DNA of 64,000 nucleotides from the NCBI RefSeq assembly GCF_011405515.1, contig NZ_AP022671.1, positions 2,542,001-2,606,000 on the forward strand. The letters run 5' to 3'. The position numbers were made by a program, and so were the translations under genes. The notes beneath the pieces are model-generated. The model had not been told where the DNA came from, ran no database searches, and saw nothing but the letters and a program-made list of their open reading frames with translations. This stretch comes from Nitrospira sp. KM1. Its GTDB lineage: Bacteria; Nitrospirota; Nitrospiria; Nitrospirales; Nitrospiraceae. Numbering within the stretch: the stretch's first letter is position 1; every line of letters starts with the position of its first letter. Positions 59,605 through 64,000 of this stretch are shown here, in pieces.

Positions 59605-60230
59605 CTAATTGTTCAATGAGTTAGAAATGCGAACGGAACGAGGTGTTACCGGGGTGTTAATCACAGCCTCAAGGCGCGTCATGGCCGCATCGAGTTTTCG
59701 GCCTTGACCGTCCGATAGCGCAGGAACATTTCGACAGAGGAATGCCCAACGATCTTCATGATCGTTTCCGTATCGACACCGGCCCTCAGCTAGATTGGTC
59801 GCGGCACAGTGTCGAAGATCATGGAAGACGAAGTCAGCAATCGATTGCTCCTCACAAAGCCGCTGGACCTCTCGGTACGTATGGTTCAGTTTCTCCCCGT
59901 CCTTCTGAAACACCAGCCCCTGAATGCGCATCACCCCATCGGCGCCTCTCAGCCGCTGGAATTCCCGACGCAGTCCCTTCTCAAGGTCAACCCGATCCCG
60001 CGTGACCGTAAGAATCTCTTCCAATCGCACCCGGTGTGATAGCCCGTCAGCAACACCGACTTGAACCAGGCCGGCGCCGCGTCATAGAGCCGTGTCCATT
60101 CTTCTGGCTCTAAGACCCCGTTCCTGGCGTTCTTAGGCTTGGGGGCGGCCACGAGACAGGCCACATTGCGGGTGATGAGATCCCGCTTCATCGCCTGCTT
60201 GAGATCGATAATCACCCGAACGCCCGAATG
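59605..60230 (-). pseudogene. Frameshifted tyrosine integrase remnant
   Basis: Two frames together give an integrase: LKQAMKRDLITRNVACLVAA and EWTRLYDAAPAWFKSVLLTG, YHTG in one; MRLEEILTVTRDRVDLEKGL and FVFHDLRHCAATNLAEG in the other. After that a third frame would give IMKIVGHSSVEMFLRYRTVK. So at least two indels disable it, and the N-terminal domain is missing. It ends 10 bp from attR with the same orientation as the intact integrase, as expected of an older island at this tRNA. Confidence 0.85.
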
Positions 60231-60483
60231 CGAGAGCCGCGACGGCGGGGGCTCTGGGGCGATTCCGCTCCCATGCCGCCGTGGGTGTATCGCAAGGCCA
60301 AAACGTGGGCAAGCCCCTGAATGGTTAGATCTGGAAACGTCACAAGGCGAACTGGTGCCTACTCAATAAGGGGTGATATGCTTGTCCTTCGTCGGACAAA
60401 CATGACGGTTTCCGCCTTCTCTGGTCGGATATTGACTAAGCCATCCCTCTTGCCCCATCTGTATATATTGTGACGGAGTGATA

Positions 60484-60873
60484 ATGGGAAGACGCTACGA
60501 TCATATCGACCTGCGGGTACGCAGTCTGGCCAATGTGCAAGACTTCTATGCGACCCTCATGCCGGCGCTGGGATTTACCCACAAGGTCGAAGTAGCAAAT
60601 TGGCTGGTGTTTGAAGGGCCGACCTTGACCGGGATGCCGGACTTCTTCGGCCTTACGGAATCACCGCAGCATGTACCCAATGAATGCCGGATCGCTTTCT
60701 GGGCTGAGAGCACGGTTGAAGTGGATCGGCTGGCCGCCCTTGCGATACGTGCCGGCGCCCAAAGGGTGGAGGGGCCGGGCTACGATGAAGGGCCCGGCTA
60801 TTACGCCGTCTTCTTCGAGGATCCCGATGGGAATCGTCTGGAAATCTGCCATCGTACCAAGCACGCACAGTAA
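60484..60873 (+). CDS. VOC/glyoxalase family protein
   Basis: This 129-aa protein has a typical VOC start (MGRRYDHIDLRVRSLANVQD, FYATLMPALGFTH) and end (YYAVFFEDPDGNRLEICH), with a His and a Glu as expected metal ligands. It probably folds as a metal-binding dimer; the substrate is unknown. ATG 60484 is likelier than GTG 60478. Confidence 0.88.
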   Translation: MGRRYDHIDLRVRSLANVQDFYATLMPALGFTHKVEVANWLVFEGPTLTGMPDFFGLTESPQHVPNECRIAFWAESTVEVDRLAALAIRAGAQRVEGPGYDEGPGYYAVFFEDPDGNRLEICHRTKHAQ

Positions 60874-60942
60874 ACGAATTGAATCCCCATGCCTTGAGAC
60901 TTCGAATAACCGATCTCAGCCCCCTCTGAGATGGGAGGCGAA

Positions 60943-61332
60943 ATGACGGAAGACGAACGAGCGATCCGGCATGTCATTGCGACTTGGCTGCAGGCAAGCC
61001 AATCTGGCGACACGGCCACGGTGCTCTCGCTCATGACTGAGGACGTGGTATTCATGGTTCCCGGTCTGGAGCCGTTCGGCCGAGAGGGTTTCGAATCAAC
61101 CACCAACGAGCGCAGCACCACAGGGACACAGATCGATGGGACCAACGACATCGTCGAACTTCGGATCCCGAGAATTGGGAGTTCACGCGTAATCGGATCG
61201 CCCTGAGCATCACCCCATCAATCGGTAAGCCAGTGCAGCGCACCGCGCTACACCCTGACGCTATTCCGTAAGGAAGCGGACGGCCGTTGGCGACTTGCGC
61301 GTGACGCCAACCTATTGATGGCGAAAAACTAG
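60943..61332 (+). pseudogene. SnoaL/DUF4440-type protein, frameshifted
   Basis: The N-terminal part is good (MTEDERAIRHVIATWLQASQ, TVLSLMTEDVVFMVPGLEPF). The rest is split: WEFTRNRIALSITPSIG then, in another frame, YTLTLFRKEADGRWRLARDA and NLLMAKN with TAG at 61330-61332. Two indels are needed (near 61165 and 61245). GGGAGGCG precedes ATG 60943. Intact relatives are small NTF2-like proteins of about 130 aa. Confidence 0.8.
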
Positions 61333-61483
61333 GAAGCGAGAAAGCTGTGGAATGGTCGGAAGCTGAAAATCACTTCATCGCATCAAGACTTTCCCGCTCC
61401 CACTCCAGTAATAGAACACAGAAACATTCGGAAAGATCGAAGCCGCCGTGTTCTGTCCGGCAACCGGACTACCAAGTCGCTTC

Positions 61484-62167
61484 TTATTTCAAGAGCGTTT
61501 CTGCCGCAGTACGAAGGGTTGTTGCCTGAGGATTACTCACCTCTTTTTTGACGATGATATCGATCGGGCGTATAGGCCGTCCATAATAGGCAGCATTAGA
61601 GTCGTTTGACACGAAAATACGGGCACCTTCTACTGCGAGGCCCGCGAACGCTCCCTTCGTTCTGGCATATGAAACGACATCGGCCGTAACTCCTTGACCC
61701 GACATGCCTGCCCCGACAGGCCCGGCCGTAACCCCGACATTGGCGCCGAGCTTGAAGTCGTTCGAATAAAATTCCTCGAGCCCTTTCTGTGTCCGGACGA
61801 CGAGGACCATCTCGGAGACATCGCCCCCGGCCTGAAGGCCAAAGCTGACCGACCCCATGGTGTAGAAAACTGGCCCTCCCCATGTGTTGGTCCTCTCGTC
61901 TCGAACGAGCAGCACGCCGCTACCACCCGCTCCGCCGACGATGACGGCTCCTCGCACGAACTGCGGGACAATGAAGAGCCCTTTGGAGTCTTGCCCCAAT
62001 TGCTTCAGTGATCCCTTCATTCCGTCGTCGGCCGTAAATGCCTCCAATGTCAGCCGGGCTTTCTCAACCAGCTGCTGTTGCTCCAGCGGCTCTGCGGCGA
62101 GTGCGGGGGTTGTAACAAAGACAGAGAATATTCCGAGTGCACAAAGGAGTGCTCTAAGGGGTGACAT
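61484..62167 (-). CDS. Exported SYLF/YSC84-domain protein
   Basis: This 227-aa protein has a signal peptide (LLCALGIFSVFVTTPALAAE). The mature part matches the SYLF lipid-binding domain: DSKGLFIVPQFVRGAVIVGG, SGVLLVRDERTNTWGGPVFY, GSVSFGLQAGGDVSEMVLVV and YGRPIRPIDIIVKKEV. In bacteria such proteins are periplasmic or outer-membrane associated, of uncertain function. A good ribosome site (GAGGAG) lies before ATG. Confidence 0.92.
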   Translation of the reverse strand: MSPLRALLCALGIFSVFVTTPALAAEPLEQQQLVEKARLTLEAFTADDGMKGSLKQLGQDSKGLFIVPQFVRGAVIVGGAGGSGVLLVRDERTNTWGGPVFYTMGSVSFGLQAGGDVSEMVLVVRTQKGLEEFYSNDFKLGANVGVTAGPVGAGMSGQGVTADVVSYARTKGAFAGLAVEGARIFVSNDSNAAYYGRPIRPIDIIVKKEVSNPQATTLRTAAETLLK

Positions 62168-62289
62168 TATAGGCTCCTCTTTGGACTAGAAGTTAAAGTG
62201 GATCCGCGAAGTCTTCATCCTTCTTTTTTGGCAGAAGTCCGTTTACATATCGAGGTACTGCTGTCACGTACGAGCAGACCCAAAACGGC

Positions 62290-62499
62290 TCACCCAAACA
62301 CCCCTCCATAGTCCACGGACCTAATGGTGCCTCCATGAACCACTGATCTGGCGGTTCGTGAGGGCTGCTTTTGACAGCCGGGGTGATCGCACGGACACTT
62401 CGTGACCGTTTTAGCCGCTCGTTGGCATTGATCACTGCAAAATGCCTCGCCCGCCACCTGGCACGAACAAGAATCATGTGCACATTTCTGTTGTGACAT
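62290..62499 (-). CDS. Bacterial metallothionein-like protein
   Basis: This 69-aa protein has a Cys-rich first 43 residues: CAHDSCSCQVAGEAFCSDQC, then KCPCDHPGC. The order and spacing recall the bacterial (SmtA-type) metallothioneins with Zn/Cd-thiolate clusters. The tail after residue 45 lacks Cys. GGAGGTGTGCG precedes ATG 62499. It would bind Zn, Cd or Cu in the cytoplasm. No SmtB-like regulator is adjacent. Confidence 0.8.
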   Translation of the reverse strand: MSQQKCAHDSCSCQVAGEAFCSDQCQRAAKTVTKCPCDHPGCQKQPSRTARSVVHGGTIRSVDYGGVFG

Positions 62500-62916
62500 C
62501 GCACACCTCCACGGTTAGAACTGCCAGTATGAGATGGAGCGGAGGCTTGGGCAATGGGAAGCTGCTCCTTTTGGTCGTTGAATCGTGAATGTCGTAACCC
62601 ATGGCTGGTAGCAAGCTGGGTACCATGACCGCGACAGGGGCTCCCAAACACAGATCACCAATCAGGATTTCGAAATGCTCCAGAGTGGGATCAACCGGGG
62701 TCCTTGTGCCATGTCCGGATGCCCTGCGCTCTCGGCGGCGTTTACCCATGGAGCGATGGATATTTCGTTGATCCCGGTACGAAGTAGCTCTTCTCAGGCA
62801 AATCCATTTCCTCAGCACTGCGCAGCTTAGCGTGAGCTCTTCGGGATGTTGCATCAGATACTTCCTTCTTGGGAGACCACAGGCATGGTTCTATCACGCG
62901 ACAGGCGTGAATCCAT

Positions 62917-63198
62917 TCATTCCCGCAGGATCTCTATGCTGTTCACTTGCACCCCTTCAAAGCGCAGGGGAATGATGCAGTCGCGTGTGGCGTATTCAAT
63001 CGCGAGAGCCTTCTTCCTATTCGAGCAGGTCTCAATGTTGGTAAATGCACGTGGAGGGGGAATCGGTAGGCGGTCATTTACAAAGGACACGATGGTCCAG
63101 CGGGCCTTCACGCGCCAGATACCCCGGTTGGATTTGGACAAATGAATCTTGACGATCCCTTTGCTGGCCAAATTGACGGTGCACAATTCGCAAGCCAT
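62917..63198 (-). CDS. Duplicated small hypothetical protein, outside copy
   Basis: This 93-aa protein starting MACELCTVNLASKGIVKIHL is a close paralog of 46218-46499; DNA similarity runs across at least 62920-63270. RWTIVSFVND, CSNRKKALAIEYA and the C-terminal IPLRFEG are conserved. It is probably accessory DNA of the older island. Function unknown; a CxxC is near the N-terminus. Confidence 0.6.
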   Translation of the reverse strand: MACELCTVNLASKGIVKIHLSKSNRGIWRVKARWTIVSFVNDRLPIPPPRAFTNIETCSNRKKALAIEYATRDCIIPLRFEGVQVNSIEILRE

Positions 63199-63569
63199 GG
63201 AGGTCGAGACCACGCAGAATCCACGGAGCAGCCGCTCTCTAGCGCCTCCCGCATTTCGCGCAGGCTCTTCATTCAATAACAACCCGCCTTCCTAACTACA
63301 AAGCTGTACGTACTTGACCCAGACCAGCTTCAGCCCCCATGGGTTTCGGTACTTCCCTGTGTGCCCCGTATCGTCAGACTCGCAAGTTGGAAGGGGACTT
63401 GGCAGAATAGTTCTCGATCTTACGATTAGGGACACCCTTCTTTATGGCGCGATCGCTTTTCCGCCGATCTCATTCGGCTGTTCCGAAGCTCAGCTCATCT
63501 TTCGGTCGGTCGCCATGCTCCGTGAACTCCCAGTTTCGTAGCCCGCTCGCACGTGCTAACCTTATTCTC

Positions 63570-63818
63570 ATGGACGTACGTGTCACGAGGACAGCACCCG
63601 ATGCCGTCGATCAACGACGGAGATTCGACCAACGATCCGCTTTGTGGATTGGCATTTCGGTTGTCATCGCGGTTCTTGCGGTTCTTATCGTCGCTGTATT
63701 CATCTTCGGAGAAAGCTTCACCTCGATCTATCACCCTCAACCAAAAGCTTCGGTGATTCCCCAGCCGCGCGTCCCGCCCAATGCGCCGGTTCCTGCAGTC
63801 CCTTCCACCTTGCCATAA
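63570..63818 (+). CDS. Small single-pass membrane protein
   Basis: This 82-aa protein from ATG 63570 has a basic N-terminal part, one helix (ALWIGISVVIAVLAVLIVAV) and a Pro-rich C-terminal tail (PQPRVPPNAPVPAVPSTLP), probably facing the periplasm. No domain recognised. A longer frame from 63444 is less likely. Confidence 0.55.
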   Translation: MDVRVTRTAPDAVDQRRRFDQRSALWIGISVVIAVLAVLIVAVFIFGESFTSIYHPQPKASVIPQPRVPPNAPVPAVPSTLP

Positions 63819-64000
63819 GAGATTGCTTCATTTGTGCGAGAGAAGTGAACAGCTGGAAGTAGATTTCCAATCATCCAGATCTCGAGTAAGCAAGCCACGT
63901 GAGTTGAGACATTAGAGAGCACCATAATGCGAGGATCACGTCCCGCCGACCGGTGCGCCAAGCGGGAATCGACGGTGTTACTCTTTTGTTAACTTTGCAG

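Noticed and set aside
62474-62854. 126-aa minus-strand frame
   Set aside because: Sequence looks like low-quality coding (Arg-rich start, no domain). Its first codons (MQH) and upstream DNA recall the region at 46158, so it may be a decayed relative of that gene, but I could not support it.

Overview
The window reads as a chromosomal segment of a Nitrospira-like bacterium (phylum Nitrospirota). This is inferred from gene content and protein style: a Gram-negative outer-membrane set (lpxC, pal, RND efflux), a rplI-glyA-nrdR block, paired DUF4412-type exported proteins, a PPK2, trehalose synthesis and palindrome-ended small repeats. No rRNA is present and no database was searched, so the genus is a judgement.

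1-12 kb is a dense plus-strand run. It starts with a complete tripartite RND efflux operon, followed by nitroreductase, HhH-GPD DNA glycosylase, ferredoxin-MBL hydrolase, SDR and NmrA-type reductases, a decayed RidA gene and a BT1/MFS-type transporter. A DedA gene breaks off at about 12.1 kb. Between this stump and the tmRNA gene ssrA (14737-15085) lie two tandem GNAT-type genes behind a near-consensus promoter, and a small membrane-anchored protein. Around ssrA are a 351-bp element with terminal inverted repeats and a 126-bp relative.

16.8-39 kb is ordinary chromosome with some unusual fusions. It holds an FGE-like protein lacking the active-site cysteines, PPK2, two DUF4412 paralogs, a ParB-like protein, pterin dehydratase beside a B12/radical-SAM RiPP-maturase-type enzyme, an AhpD/CMD protein, an IMPase, a lysine-rich micro-ORF, lpxC, a glutathionyl-hydroquinone-reductase-type GST and pal. 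It continues with otsB-otsA (OtsA carries an N-terminal membrane sensor-like module), a two-component pair whose kinase begins with a Rossmann NAD-binding-like domain, nrdR, glyA, rplI and a helicase-like protein with no Walker A.

39.0-59.6 kb is a 20.5-kb integrative island in tRNA-Leu(CAG), bounded by a perfect 59-bp direct repeat (39046-39104 and 59536-59594). An integrase abuts the left repeat, and matching 11-bp-spaced TGTCATGT pairs lie just inside each end. The left half is satellite-like: XRE repressor with operator, PAPS-reductase-like protein, Toprim/DUF3987 primase-helicase, AlpA-type regulator. The middle carries a receiver domain fused to a phytanoyl-CoA-dioxygenase-type domain, with the phospho-acceptor Asp replaced by Glu, next to a second stand-alone receiver with the same substitution. 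Then come a second excisionase/integrase pair and an AT-richer cargo block: an RHH regulator plus two exported paralogs, a TIGR04255-type three-gene operon, and an XRE-ImmA/IrrE + PIN module.

Beyond the right repeat is a frameshifted older integrase in the same orientation, which suggests serial insertion at this tRNA. It is followed by a VOC protein, a decayed DUF4440-type gene, a SYLF/YSC84 protein, a metallothionein-like protein and a second copy of a small gene also present inside the island.
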